From the NCBI GenBank assembly GCA_026168455.1, contig CM047426.1, positions 59,880,396 through 59,944,395 on the forward strand: DNA of 64,000 nt, read 5' to 3'. The translations under genes and the position numbers were made by a program. Positions within the stretch are counted from its first letter, which is position 1, and the number at the start of each line of letters is the position of its first letter. The notes beneath the pieces are model-generated. The model worked only from the letters and a program-made list of their open reading frames with translations. It did no database searches and was not told the DNA's origin. This document shows, one piece after another, positions 46,396 to 57,122 of this stretch. Origin of the DNA: Theocolax elegans (Eukaryota > Arthropoda > Insecta > Hymenoptera > Cerocephalidae).

Positions 46396-49222
46396 CAACT
46401 GGGAGGGTTTCGGACGGGACCTGGAAAGGAACCTTGAGGACCTTCCAGGTGCTATAAGAGACATTCCCATGCTGGAGAAGGCAGCGTGGAAGCTGACTGA
46501 AGCACTCCGCCAAGCCTTCGAGAATAACTTTCCACTAAGTAGGAGGAAGCCCAAAGGCCAAATCCGCTGGTGGTCAGGTAAACTAGAACTATTGAGAGGA
46601 TCCATACGGAACCTTCTCAAAAAGGCCAGACAAGGGAAAATTCCTTGGAACACTTATAAAAAGGAAAGAGATCGGTACAGATCCGAAATTAGAAGAGCAC
46701 AGAAGGAAAGTTGGGCCGCTTTCTGCGAGGAGGTTGAGGGCGGAAACGAGGCTTCAAGACTGGACAAGATTCTGTCCAAGAACCCGGAAGCTGCCCTTGG
46801 CTCGCTCAAGCTTCCAGATAATAAGTTCTCAACTTCTGACGAGGATACCCTAATTTACCTGATCAGTAGCCACTTCCCAGGCTTCTCGGAGCTAGGAACT
46901 GATAACAGGAAAATAATCGATTTCAGGAACAGATGGAAGGCGTCGCAGTGGCGCTGCCATCAAGACCTGGCAAAGGTTATTATCACTGAAGATAGGGTGA
47001 AATGGGCTATACGCTCCTTTCGACCCTACAAATCCCCTGGTACGGATGAAATTTTTGTGGTTCTTCTTCAGAGGGCAGATGATTGTATCCTAGGGCCGCT
47101 GATAAAGATCTTCAGAGCCAGCCTCGTTCTTGGTCACGTGCCTGTAGCGTGGCAGGGAGTGAGGGTGGTTTTCATCCCGAAAGCGGGAAGACAAAGTTAT
47201 ACCACACCGAAGGATTTTCGGCCTATCAGTCTGACCTCATTCATACTAAAGAGTTTGGAAAGGCTGGTAGATAGATTCTTAACGGACGGGATCTTGAAAA
47301 ACAAGCCTCTGAACAAGGATCAACATGCCTACAGAGCAGGACACTCAACGGAGACCGCTCTATATAGGGCTAAGCAGCTCATTCATAAACAACTTGAATG
47401 TGGAGAATTCGCAGTGGCGGTTGCAATGGACATAGAGGGGGCCTTCAACAATACGTCTCGGGAGGTCAACAAGTCAGCAATGAGAGATCACGGAATTCCC
47501 GAGATGCTTGTTGAATGGACATGCCACATGCTAGGCAACCGCCTGCTGGAAACTATCAAAGGGGACACCACGATTAGAGGCAATGTTAACTCAGGTTGCC
47601 CACAAGGAGGGGTGATATCACCCCTCCTATGGTGTCTTGTAGTAGATAACTTATTAGATACGCTATCAAGTAATGGTCACCAAGTAGTGGGCTATGCTGA
47701 TGACATTTTAATCATCGGACGTGGACCCTTCCTGCAAACCGTCTTGGAGCGTCTTCAACAGGCCATAAACCTTGTTGCAAAATGGTGCAAAGATAAAGGA
47801 CTTAATGTCAACCCAGATAAAACTGAGGTAGTGGTATTCACCAAGAGATACAAATGGGCCACTAACTTTGCCCTAAAACTTAATGGTCAGTCTCTTAATA
47901 TATCAAAAGAGATGAAATACCTCGGAGTCATCTTTGACAGCAAACTGTCATGGACGAGGTATCTTGAGGATAAAAGCCGAAAATTTATCAATGGACTCTG
48001 GCAGCTCAGAAGGGCCATTGGTAGAAATTGGGGACTAAAACCAGTCACAAATAAATGGTTGTACAATGCAGTTCTCAAACCCAGACTGCTGTCTGCAGCT
48101 ACTATATGGGGGGAGATAACAGCACTCTGATCTGCAATCTATCAATTAGATAGGCTGAGAGGCCTTGGGGCTGCCCTAGGGGCTCTTCTGGGCATAGAGC
48201 CCTTGGCCCTCACGATTGAAGCAGAGGCAGCCAAAGGACTCCTCAGAGTTGAAAGAGGGGCGGAGGAAAGGGGGAAGACAGTGGGAGCCAACTTCTATGG
48301 AGGCCTGCAAGACATGCCCATGGACAAGGCGACTACTGTCCACCTCTTTGACAAGAAATACAGGATCAGTCTTCCTTCAAAAGAAGACTGGACATCTCAA
48401 AAGGCTCAACTTCCCGCATCTGGAGAGGTCTGGTATACAGACGGCTCAAAGAATGCGGGAGGCTCAGGAGCCGGTGTCTACAGAAGGAGGAATGGAAAAG
48501 GACAGACCATACCGCTCGGAGCGTACACGACTGTGCACCAAACGGAGCTGCTGGCCATCATCCACTGTACACACTGGGCGGCCTTCTACAAATCCAGCGA
48601 GCATTTGTATATTTGCTCGGACAGTAGGAGTGCTTTAGAAGCCCTGGACGCACCTGTCAACAGATCCCAACTGGTGACGGAGTGCCACCATGCTCTGAAT
48701 GAACTGGCTGGCTTCTGCTCTATGACCTTACTATGGGGGCCAAGTCACATTGACATCAGGGAAAACGAAGTGGCAGACAGACTTGCCAAGCAAGCAAGCA
48801 GGGAACGGTTCATTGGACCGGAGCCAATTGTTGTCATCTGCAACTCGGAATTCGTAAAGATAACCCGAGAGTGGATAGCCAAGAAACACGAAGAGGCCTG
48901 GAAGAATGCGCCGGGCTGTCGTGTAGCAAAAAGTTTTATTAAACCCCAAACGCTAGGAGACTAAGCTTCCCAAATCTCCAAGTTAAGCAAGAGGAACGCA
49001 AGATTAGTGGCAGCTGTGATAACTGGCCACGGCGCGTTACTTAAATACAGACATATGATAGGACTGAGCGAAAGTCCAACATGTAGATTCAACATCTGCA
49101 AGTGCCCAGCCCTCATGGAGAGAAGGAGAACCCATCTTGGGGAATTCCTTCTGCAGTGTATAGACTTTACGGCAGAGGACATTCCAAGAATAATTTCCTT
49201 CTGGAATAATATCTTTGAATGA
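46396..49222 (+). pseudogene. LOA-2 ORF2: reverse transcriptase, RNase H, C-terminus
   Basis: The frame carries RT motifs MDIEGAFNN, GCPQGGVISP and GYADDILIIG, then thumb (PDKTEVVVFTKRYK, YLGVIFDSKLSW). A TGA at 48128-48130 interrupts. In the same frame 48203-48964 has RNase H (YTDGSKNAGGSGAG, HQTELLAI, CSDSRSAL, NEVADRLAKQ). A TAA at 48962 follows, then the C-terminus to 49222. The C-terminal zinc knuckle is damaged: SPTCRFNICKCPAL lacks the middle that LOA-1 has between CRWC and LLCKCPAL, an internal deletion of roughly 30-50 bp. The endonuclease is missing through 5' truncation. Confidence 0.9.
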
Positions 49223-49316
49223 GCCCACCGTATCAGAGGGACGCCAAGGGACTACCCATGCGCCCGGAGGCCTTATAGGCCCAACTCAATCAATAATAAT
49301 AATAATAAATAATAAA
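46396..49316 (+). mobile_element. 5'-truncated LOA/Jockey-like LINE (LOA-2), complete to its tail
   Basis: The GC-richer insert in the host LINE begins in the linker after the endonuclease and ends in an (AAT)n/(TAA)n tail (about 49291-49316), typical of this group. It shares domain order with LOA-1 but is clearly a different lineage by sequence. The flanks repeat 321-322 bp of host LINE. Confidence 0.9.
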
Positions 49317-50107
49317 TATACGCATATGGAGTTAGAAAAAAAGCCCACAAATTAATAAAAAGTTACCTTAATGACAGAAAACAGAAGTTACGAATTGGTA
49401 ACCACGAAAGTGAATATCAAATAATTAAAACAGGAGTACCGCAAGGAACAATACTTGCGCCTTTACTTTTTATATTATATGTAAATGATTTCTTAACTAA
49501 AATGCCAGAAAACACAATAATGTCTTATGTTGATGATACTGCTGTTATAGCAACCGGGTAAACATGGAAAGAAGTAGAAATCAAAATGAATACATATTTA
49601 GAAGATGTCTCTACTTGGTTAAGACTAAATAAATTAACTCTAAATGTTCAAAAAACAGTATATATTACTTATGACAATTATATAGATAGTGTAACAGACA
49701 ATATAGATATTAAATTTAACAATGAACTACTCAATAAAGTAACTAAAATAAAATATTTAGGAATAATTTTTGATACAAGTATGAGATGGAATGATCGTAT
49801 TGAGTATCTTATAAGCAGGACTAGGTATCTCATTTTTAGTTTTCATAAAATAGCGAAATTTATGGATACATGTACATTAAAAATTGTGTACTATGCACTT
49901 TTTCACAGTATGATAAGTTACGGTATAATTGCATGGGGTGGAGCATATCAAAATAAACTACAACTGTTACAAGTTGTACAAACAAGAATATTAAAAATGA
50001 TCAACAAGAATATATTTCAAAACGAAATTCTTTTTAGTTTACAGAAATTATTTACTTTTGAATGTCTTCAGTATTATTACAATAATTTAAAGAATCAATA
50101 TATATAA
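49317..50107 (+). pseudogene. host LINE ORF2: RT end and C-terminus after LOA-2
   Basis: The first 322 bp repeat the pre-insertion flank. This copy keeps the frame where unit 1 and unit 2 have a one-base loss, and it reads YVDD instead of YADD. Frame 49586-50107 continues through the thumb and C-terminal region (VQKTVYITYDN, IKYLGIIFDTSMRWNDRIEY, VYYALFHSMISYGIIAWGG, LQVVQTRILKMI), characteristic of Jockey/CR1-like ORF2 ends. The TAA at 49559-49561 is shared with the other flank. The 3' UTR runs to about 50260. Confidence 0.85.
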
Positions 50108-50261
50108 ACTCTTCAAGTAAAACAAGAAAAAAGCTTATATTACTACCCAAGTATCACAAAAATGTTAGTACAAAAAACAATTATATAATTGCAATCAGTA
50201 TTTTCACTTGATATGAGTAAAAAATCGAATATAATAAAAATAAAGGTTTGAATAGCAAAAA

Positions 50262-51215
50262 ATGGCTAGTACTAATACAGATTCAAATATAGATTGCAAA
50301 CAACTCAAATTATGGTTACTGACCACTTTTTCGCAAGAAAAAATATCAGAAATGTCAAAAACACAAACAAGAATAAAAGATCTCTTGAAAATAGGTACAT
50401 TTTTCATAAATGAGTTAGAACAACACGAGAATATTGTACTTGATATAAGAACTTATTTTCTTTTTTTTTTTATATATTTTAACGTCGCTCTTTTTATACT
50501 CCCAATTCGGTGCTAATCAGCGACGGAGGTCATACGATGACTTGGTGAAGAAAGCACTTGGTGAAAATACATTCCCCAGTGGTGCTTGTATCAATCGGCC
50601 GGGGCCGGGAATCGGTAAGAACTTATATATGCGCAAATGGTAACTGTAAATATTATAATAATAGACAACATCGCCGTATATCGAATTTCAACTACTCCAA
50701 AATGATGACTCTATTCTCATAAATCGAAGCAAAAGTAGATAAACTAACCAAAGAAATTATGTATATATATTTACAAGAAACAGAGACAACCAAAGTAGAC
50801 ATAAAAATTATGGAATTTAAAAAAGAAACACCTAGTATAGAAAAAAAACATTGATTCAACAACTGAAAGATATAAACCAATAGAAACAGTTTATGATAAG
50901 ATTGATGAAATGGCTGAAACAAATAACAGAAGAGCTAGAAAAAAGCAAGCAGATGAAGCATACTACAAATAAATAATCATAGGATGACCTATGGAGACAT
51001 TAATTATCTAGGATCAAACAAAGTCATATTTTACTTTAACAGAGGAATAAGAGAAATTCAGAGTTTCACATACTCTATGTATTCTGAAAAACATTAACCG
51101 CCTCACAAAGACGATGTAGTAATAGATGATATTGTTTTTACATCAATCTGCAAATGTGACTCAGCATTACAATACAGAACATTTAAAGAAAGAGAAAAAA
51201 ATCACAAAAATTAAC
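50262..51215 (+). pseudogene. ORF1 relic of another LINE, split by a SINE
   Basis: ATG at 50262 (AAAAATGGC) begins MASTNTDSNIDCKQLKLWLL, similar to the ORF1 start at 32677. The frame is interrupted by the SINE at 50457-50615. Beyond it, pieces such as EAKVDKLTKEIMYIYLQETE and IETVYDKIDEMAETNNRR suggest the helical ORF1 part, with many stops. No zinc knuckle or ORF2 follows, so it is probably 3'-truncated or overwritten. It lies directly after the tail of the other LINE in the same orientation. Confidence 0.55.
50457..50615 (-). repeat. 5'-truncated SINE copy with clear target-site duplication
   Basis: Minus-strand copy of the tRNA-derived SINE, with poly(T) at the left (50459-50471) and the same body. 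It ends in GGGAATCG, so only box B of the tRNA head remains. The direct repeat TAAGAACTTAT (50446-50456, 50616-50626) flanks it exactly. Truncation at the head side and poly(A) at the tail show LINE-mediated retroposition. Confidence 0.9.
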
Positions 51216-51770
51216 ATGGTAATTCCCATTTAAATTTTTAAAAAAATTTCGTGTTTTTTTAAATTATCATAACTTTTTACAGAATTGGAGGCCATAAAAA
51301 TGCTACAGACCATTTGAAAGGTATTGCTCCAAGCTTTCTTTTAGATTTTTGGATAAAAAAATCAATTGTGGCGCACTTGCACTTTTTTAAAGTTGAATAT
51401 TGACATGTAGTTTATATAACATTCACCTTGAAATTATAAATTCTAACCTAGAAGAATAAATTCTAGACACAATTAGCAACGAATGTTACATATAATGTTC
51501 TATAGTACAAGTTGATAGATTTTGAGTTAAATAGTGGTAAACCCAGCTGGTGTTGAAAAAAAACTTGGAAAAATCCACTTTTTGAGGTTAGAATAACTTA
51601 TGAGCAAATAATTCCAGTATCTAAAAATTTTTTTCTGTATTCTGAAAATCATTTGCAATGGGTACCCAAAATTTGGAGCATTTTAAAATTTTGATCGGTC
51701 TACTTCGTGTGGAATATTCCATATATATACGGTGCGCGCACACCTATGTATGCGTATCATTGTGTTAAAT
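51216..51770. other. AT-rich non-coding, with a 30-bp match to the LTR-like segment
   Basis: No frame of note. 51726-51760 (ACGGTGCGCGCACACCTATG then TATGCGTAT) nearly matches 6704-6735 in the LTR-like segment, inside a TA-rich context in both places. The rest resembles low-complexity MITE-type sequence. Confidence 0.45.
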
Positions 51771-51830
51771 TGAGACTATAAACTTTAAAGCATATTCTAG
51801 CTGTTCGTTATAGCCTCAATTTAACACTAT
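51771..51830. repeat. hairpin (20-bp inverted repeat)
   Basis: GTGTTAAATTGAGACTATAA is mirrored by TTATAGCCTCAATTTAACAC about 20 bases later, with one mismatch. It sits directly upstream of the tRNA-like head at 51843. A MITE end or a transcript hairpin are both possible. Confidence 0.7.
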
Positions 51831-51842
51831 GACAGAGACAAT

Positions 51843-52216
51843 AAAATAGCTCAGTTGGTAGAGAGCAAGCCTCCGGAGTTAAAGATTGGAGGCTCTAATC
51901 CCCGAACGAAAAATTTTTTTTTAATTTTTTTTTTTAATATTTCATAAATCTTTTTACGTTTAGAAAAATATTATTAAGCTATTCTAGGACATTTATTCAA
52001 CTTTTAGACAAAACAGATTTTGTAGGTTGTTTTTCAACGTTGCTTAGACGTTGTTTCAACGCTGATTTCCACCCATCGCGGCAACTTACAAAATATTAGC
52101 GGACATCTCTCACGTTGTAGCAACGTTTCTTCAACGTTGCAGCGATTTTCATAACAACGTTGGAATGTTGCTAAGATAACGTTGCCATAACGTTGTCACA
52201 ACGTTGTGTGCTAGTA
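51843..52216 (+). repeat. tRNA-headed SINE-like element with CAACGTTG words
   Basis: The tRNA-like head has box A TAGCTCAGTTGGTAGAG (51847-51863) and box B-like GGCTCTAATCC (51891-51901). An A5/T-run linker (51906-51935) follows, then a dense array of the palindrome CAACGTTG and variants (52035-52205), ending CTAGTAGGG. The head resembles the one at 2160 (shared AAAGATTGGAGG-type stretch), yet the array word differs. Confidence 0.6.
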
Positions 52217-53650
52217 GGGAAATTTGATCGTTTTTCTGATATTTCCCGCTCTTTCAGAAAAAAGTTAGGTTTTCTAAATAATTTTCAGATAAATATTGTT
52301 ATGAATTACAACATTCATATCTTGCAATGATAAACAATTTATTGAAATAGTGAAAAATTTGATGATTTAATGTAAATTTACCCGAATCTGCGGGAAAAGT
52401 TTGTTTTTCTAAATTTGTTTTTGAAAATGGTAAAATAGCAACAATACAACGAATGAAATGGTGTATAACATAAAATCATTTGCAACTACATTTCGATCTG
52501 ACGTTGATAATTTTGTCGTAATTCGGCTCGTAAGCTGCTTTCATTATCAGAACCTTATTTCTCGCTTGTTCTAATTGAGAAATGCATTATAGTCGAAATT
52601 TAATTATAGTTATCGTTTTGATCAACATAAGGTCAAACAATCTTGTGGCAGGCGGTTAATAAGAAATTTATATGTCACGAAAATGTTGACATGCAAATAT
52701 GTACGGATAATATAAAATTTCCATTTTTTTTATATTGAGTACGTACCCCTTATTGAATGGGTTATACTAAAAAGGAACATTGTATGGCCCAAAAATCATG
52801 TGAGACCTTATTTATTTGTAATTTTATGTACATTAAAATTTTAATACTAAGATTTGAAAAAATTATAACTCTATCCAGAAGGATGTTGTTGTTTATTTTT
52901 TAATGCTCAAAATGTTTCTTTCTTAGTTTCTTTGAAATTTTAATGTATATACATTTCCAAATTAATATGAAACCACACCAGGGATGCTTTCAGTTGCCGA
53001 CTACACTCGTAGTTCATGACTGACGGAACGCCAGCGACACCAGTCGAGTACGCAGTTAACTTCAACGACAGTGCGAATAAAATTTGAATTTTTGAAGCAC
53101 AAATTGCATAAAAATTAATAAGATAAACTCAGTGACAACATAATATCCTAAACTAACCTAATTAAATAAATATTCCTTAATTGTATAACTTTTAGGATAC
53201 AAGTGGGAATAATTTAATAAAACATAAATATGAGCCGAAAAATGTAAACATTTATTGACTCATAGGGGAAAAGCCGGTAGGCATAAAAACTACTCGTAGA
53301 ATTACAACTTATTTACATTATTTAAACGATACAGTAAAATACAATAGAAAGAAACTAAACAACAATGGTGAACAAAAACGCAAATATAAACGTATGTACA
53401 TATTACGTACAAAGTGTTACACGCAAGCAATCACAACGTAATGAAAACTTAAATTTATACAATAAAGAATAAGTGAGCAAAAGAAAAAAACACGAACAAG
53501 ATTGTGGAGCTCGCTAAGAGGAGAAAACCTATTTATACTAAAAATCATTCATTTTCAGTATTTAATAGATGAAAAAACTTAATAACTTAATTAATAACAT
53601 TTTGATTGATTTTAAAACTGAATAATTAATGAAACAAATAAAAATTAGAA
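52217..53650. other. non-coding region
   Basis: AT-rich with no recognised gene or repeat structure. A less AT-rich patch at 52980-53060 (CTTTCAGTTGCCGACTACAC) has no convincing frame. It may contain the 3' side of the hAT-lineage element whose transposase relic follows on the minus strand. Confidence 0.45.
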
Positions 53651-53651
53651 A

Positions 53652-55065
53652 ATTAATAATTTAAAAAACAATATCAGCTACTGGCTCTACTTGATCTACA
53701 TTAAGGTTATTTAACAATTCTAACAATCTATTTGGCTCAAAATGACGACAAACACCATTTTGTTTAATGGAATCACTTGATAGAAGAAAAGCATTAACTG
53801 TCTCACTATGTAATTTATTTCTTATAGCGGTTTTCTCCAGCTTTACTTTACTCCACACTCTTGCGGGTTCTACATTACTGTGTGGAATAATTAAAATGTG
53901 AAGAAAGAAATTAGCCAAATGGCTGCACGGAAATTTTCTATATCTCGATTTAAAAGATGTTCTGAAAAATTATTATAAAAAATTAAAAAATTCCATTGAT
54001 TAATAATTAAATTTACTTCGCGATCGCAGTTAATTAAACCTTTAAGGGGGTGTCATACTCAATTCAAAATTCAAATTTCGCGCCACAAAATACAAGACGG
54101 AAAAACAACTACTTTACTTATAACAATTAATAATAACAAATTTACTAACAAAGTTAGTTGCCCTCCGTTGTGTAATTATCTATTATTTTACAAAGTTTCA
54201 AGTTAATATAACAATATTTCCCTGAGAAAACCTTGAAAAATGCAATTTACTTATATTTTTCAAGGTTTTCTCAGTGACATATTGTTATATTAACTTGAAA
54301 CTTTGTAAAATAATAGACAATTACACAACGGAGGGCAACTAACTCTTAACTTTGCGTAAATTTGTTATTATTAATTGTTATAAGTAAATTAGTTATTTTT
54401 TTGTCTGCTATTTTCTGGCGCGAAATTTAAATTTTTATTGAGTATGACACCCCCTTAAAATTGTCAATTACATTTTCTAAACAATCTCTATTATTTTGGT
54501 GAAAGTTGGGTGATAATGCATTAACAGGCGCTAAACAATCTAAATTGTCCAAAAAGTTATTCTGCAAATCATTAAATTTTTTAAGTAAATTAATGCATAA
54601 TTTTTGTAAAAATTCGCGACAAGTTAATCCCAAATTTGTTTTATGTTCGACGTTAAAATCAGGAAAATCTGAAGAATTAAGAAAAACATTAGTTTCATGC
54701 CCTAAATTATTTAAATCAACATTTAAAAATTCGTTTTCATTCAAGGGATTCATAGTATTATAAATGTTTTGTAAAACATAATTTTGTTGTAAAAACAGTC
54801 CAGAAATTTTTTTGAACAAATTGTGTAAAACTTTTTTTAATTTTATGGAAAATAATATCTTTTCGTTGATAAAATTTATTAACGGTATTTACTTGCGGCA
54901 AGACGAAATTTAAAAACAACATGTAAGATTTATTAATAGAAGAATTTAAAAAATCTAAAATAGGAGTAGCAATATTCTCTACAGAAACAGCATGAGTAAA
55001 ATACAATTTTAAAGGTTCCCATTGTGTAAGAATTTTTTGAGATATTGGGTTATTGAATTATAGGA
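53652..55065 (-). pseudogene. hAT-lineage transposase-like relic, C-terminal half
   Basis: On the minus strand from about 55060, ILTQWEPLKLYFTHAVSVEN is followed by SYMLFLNFVLPQVNTVNKFY, NLGHETNVFL, REFLQKLCINLLKKFNDLQN and DNLDCLAPVNALSPNFHQNN. After the MITE come KGLINCDREVNLI and VKLEKTAIRNKLHSETVNAF (to about 53661). The block order resembles the QWxxLKLYF-to-dimerisation part of hAT-type transposases, including domesticated zinc-finger relatives. Several frameshifts exist (54758-55006 against 54427-54819). It is interrupted by a 409-bp MITE and truncated upstream by the LTR-like block at 55075. Family assignment is from motif memory. Confidence 0.5.
54046..54454. mobile_element. 409-bp palindromic MITE at a TTAA target
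   Basis: GGGGGTGTCATACTCAAT at the left is mirrored by ATTGAGTATGACACCCCC at the right. The palindrome extends nearly to the centre (TTTTCAAGGTTTTCTC). TTAA flanks both sides (54042-54045, 54455-54458), the target of piggyBac-type elements. Read on the minus strand, dropping the insert and one TTAA lets the transposase frame pass straight through. That shows insertion into intact coding sequence. Confidence 0.88.
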
Positions 55066-55069
55066 TTAT

Positions 55070-55790
55070 TGGGTTGTAACGGGGTACAATCTCTCGCGTC
55101 GGTAGGGGTAAAGGGATCGGTTGCTACGGCACTGCCTAGTTATACTCCCTAGACGGTGCTCCGAGAGTGCGCGGCGGATTCAAATCAGTGAAACCCGCGC
55201 ACGACCTACCGTTGCGATGTCCGTTAACAACCGCGAGATCACTTGCCGATCTCGCGTCTTTGTACAGCTAAAACATTGTGAGCTGAAAAGGACCGCGAAT
55301 AAAAGGGATAAATTCGCGGTAAGTTTACCTCGGCCGCTCCTAAAACGGAGAGGGCGGTATTCGGGATAACGGGAATAACGTACGCCGGTAATCAATAATT
55401 AAACTCGTACTCGGATATTGATTACATATGAATTTTATTCACGATAAAGAAATATAAATAAAGTTTAACATAGAACAAAGAAATAACAAAAGCCGTATAT
55501 AGGCCGCGTGAGGTCTCGCGACGAGGTGTAACCATCGGGGTTACTCGCACTTTCTCTCTTTCTAGCACGCGTACGCGGTCGCCCGTTAGCTTTCTCGTCG
55601 TCGCGCGCGGGCGAGATCGGCCGATCCCTAACTTAAAGATATAGCCGTAAAGAGAGAGTCTTTACGGCTTCGGCGGCTCGCGAGTGGTGCACCACGTACC
55701 TTATCTGCCCGTCGATGCGCTTGCCTTCGCCTGTTTCCCTTCTCTCCGTCGGTTTCTCGCGCGCGGCAACTTCGCCGTCCTCGGGATAAC
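55070..55790 (-). mobile_element. GC-rich LTR-like block
   Basis: Much more GC-rich than the flanks. On the minus strand it shows a TATA-like CCTATATACGG, downstream AATAAA-like GTGAATAAAATTC, and an end CCCCGTTACA at about 55075 next to the transposase relic, as in an LTR (CA end). The other end is not defined because it merges into the 60-bp minisatellite. The short frames here (55121-55369, 55633-55854) resemble nothing known. Confidence 0.35.
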
Positions 55791-57122
55791 TCCACCAAAC
55801 ACGGGATTTCCTGGATATTTCGGGAATTTTTGAGGTATTCCGGGTTAACTCCACTAATTTCGGGAATTTCTAAATAATTCGGTAATTTCTTAGATATGCC
55901 GGGAAATCTTCACTAATTTAGGGTTTTCCAGGATGTTTCGGGATTTTCCCAAGTATTCCGGGATAACTCCGCCAATTTCGGAGTTTCCTGCAAGTCTCGG
56001 GTTTTTCTGTGGTATTTCGGGATAACTCCACTAAATACGGGATTTCCTGGATATTTTGGGAATGTTTGAGGTATTCCGGGATAACTCCACTAATTTCGGG
56101 ATTTTCTAAATAATTCGGTAATTTTTTAGATATGCCGGGAAATCTTCACTAATTTAGGGTATTCCTGGATGTTTCGAGATTTTCTTAAGTATTCCGGAAT
56201 AACTCCACCAATTTCGGGATTTCCTGCAAATCTCGGGTTTTTCTGTGGTATTTCGGGATAACTCCACCAATTTCGGGATTTCCTGGATGTTTCGGGATTT
56301 TCTGTGGTATTTCGGGATAACACCACCAATTTCTGGATTTCCTGGATGTTTCGGAATTTTCTGTGGTATTTCGGGATAAATCCACCGATTTCGGGATTTC
56401 CTGGATGTTTCGGGATTTTCTGACGTATTCCGGGATAACTGCACCACTTCCGCGATTTCCTGGATGTATCGGGATTTTCTGGATGTTCGGGATTTTCTGT
56501 GGCATTCCGGGTTAATCCACCAATTTCGGGATTTCCTGGATATTTCGGGATTTTCTGTGGTATTTCGGGATAAATTCCCTAATTTCGGGATTTTCTGGTT
56601 ATTTTAAGATTTTCTATGGTATTTGGGGATTTTCTGTGGTATTTCGGGAATTTTTTATGTATTCCTGGATAACTCCTCCAATTTTGAGATTATCTTAATA
56701 TTTCGATAATTTCTGAGGTATGCCGGGATAAATTTACTAATTTTGGGATTTAGTGTATATATCGGGATAACTTCATTATTTACGGGATTTCCTTGATATT
56801 TCGGGAATTTCTGAAGTATGCATGGATAACTTCACTAATTACGGGATTTCCTCGATATTTCGGGAAATTTTGAGGTATTCCGGGATAACTTCACCAATTC
56901 CGAGATTTTCTTAACATTTCGGTCATTGTTGACGTATGCCGGGTTAACTTCACTAATTTTTGGATTTAGTGAATACTTGGGGAGTTTCTGAGTTATTTCG
57001 GGATAACTTCACTAATTACGAGATTTCCTGGATATTTCGGGATACTTCATTAATTACGGGATTTCCTCGATATTTCGGGAATTCGTGAGATATTCCGGGA
57101 TAACTCCACTAATTACGGGATA
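55780..57122. repeat. minisatellite with unit of about 60 bp, roughly 22 copies
   Basis: The unit contains CGGGATAACTCCACCAATTT, CGGGATTTCCTGGATGTTTC and GGGATTTTCTGTGGTATTT, with scattered substitutions and small indels. Units at 56210-56560 are most alike; the edges are more diverged. A period near 60 bp is 20 codons, so three overlapping minus-strand frames (56126-56505) stay open and read NPETSRKSRNWWSYPEI-like repeats in every register. They are a consequence of the repeat. Confidence 0.9.

Larger units (their letters stand above)
38585..47669 (+). repeat. tandem segmental duplication, unit 2 (about 9.1 kb)
   Basis: This near-identical repeat of 29457-38541 carries the same nested elements. 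Unlike unit 1 it continues past the breakpoint through the rest of LOA-2 and the host LINE, so unit 2 keeps the original right flank. Confidence 0.92.

Noticed and set aside
51843..51905. Functional tRNA gene
   Set aside because: Box A is good, but box B is degenerate, the anticodon arm does not fold properly and it is joined to a repeat body.
55780..57122. Possible repetitive protein gene on the minus strand
   Set aside because: Open in multiple registers because of the repeat period of about 60 bp; many copies contain stops or indels at the edges.
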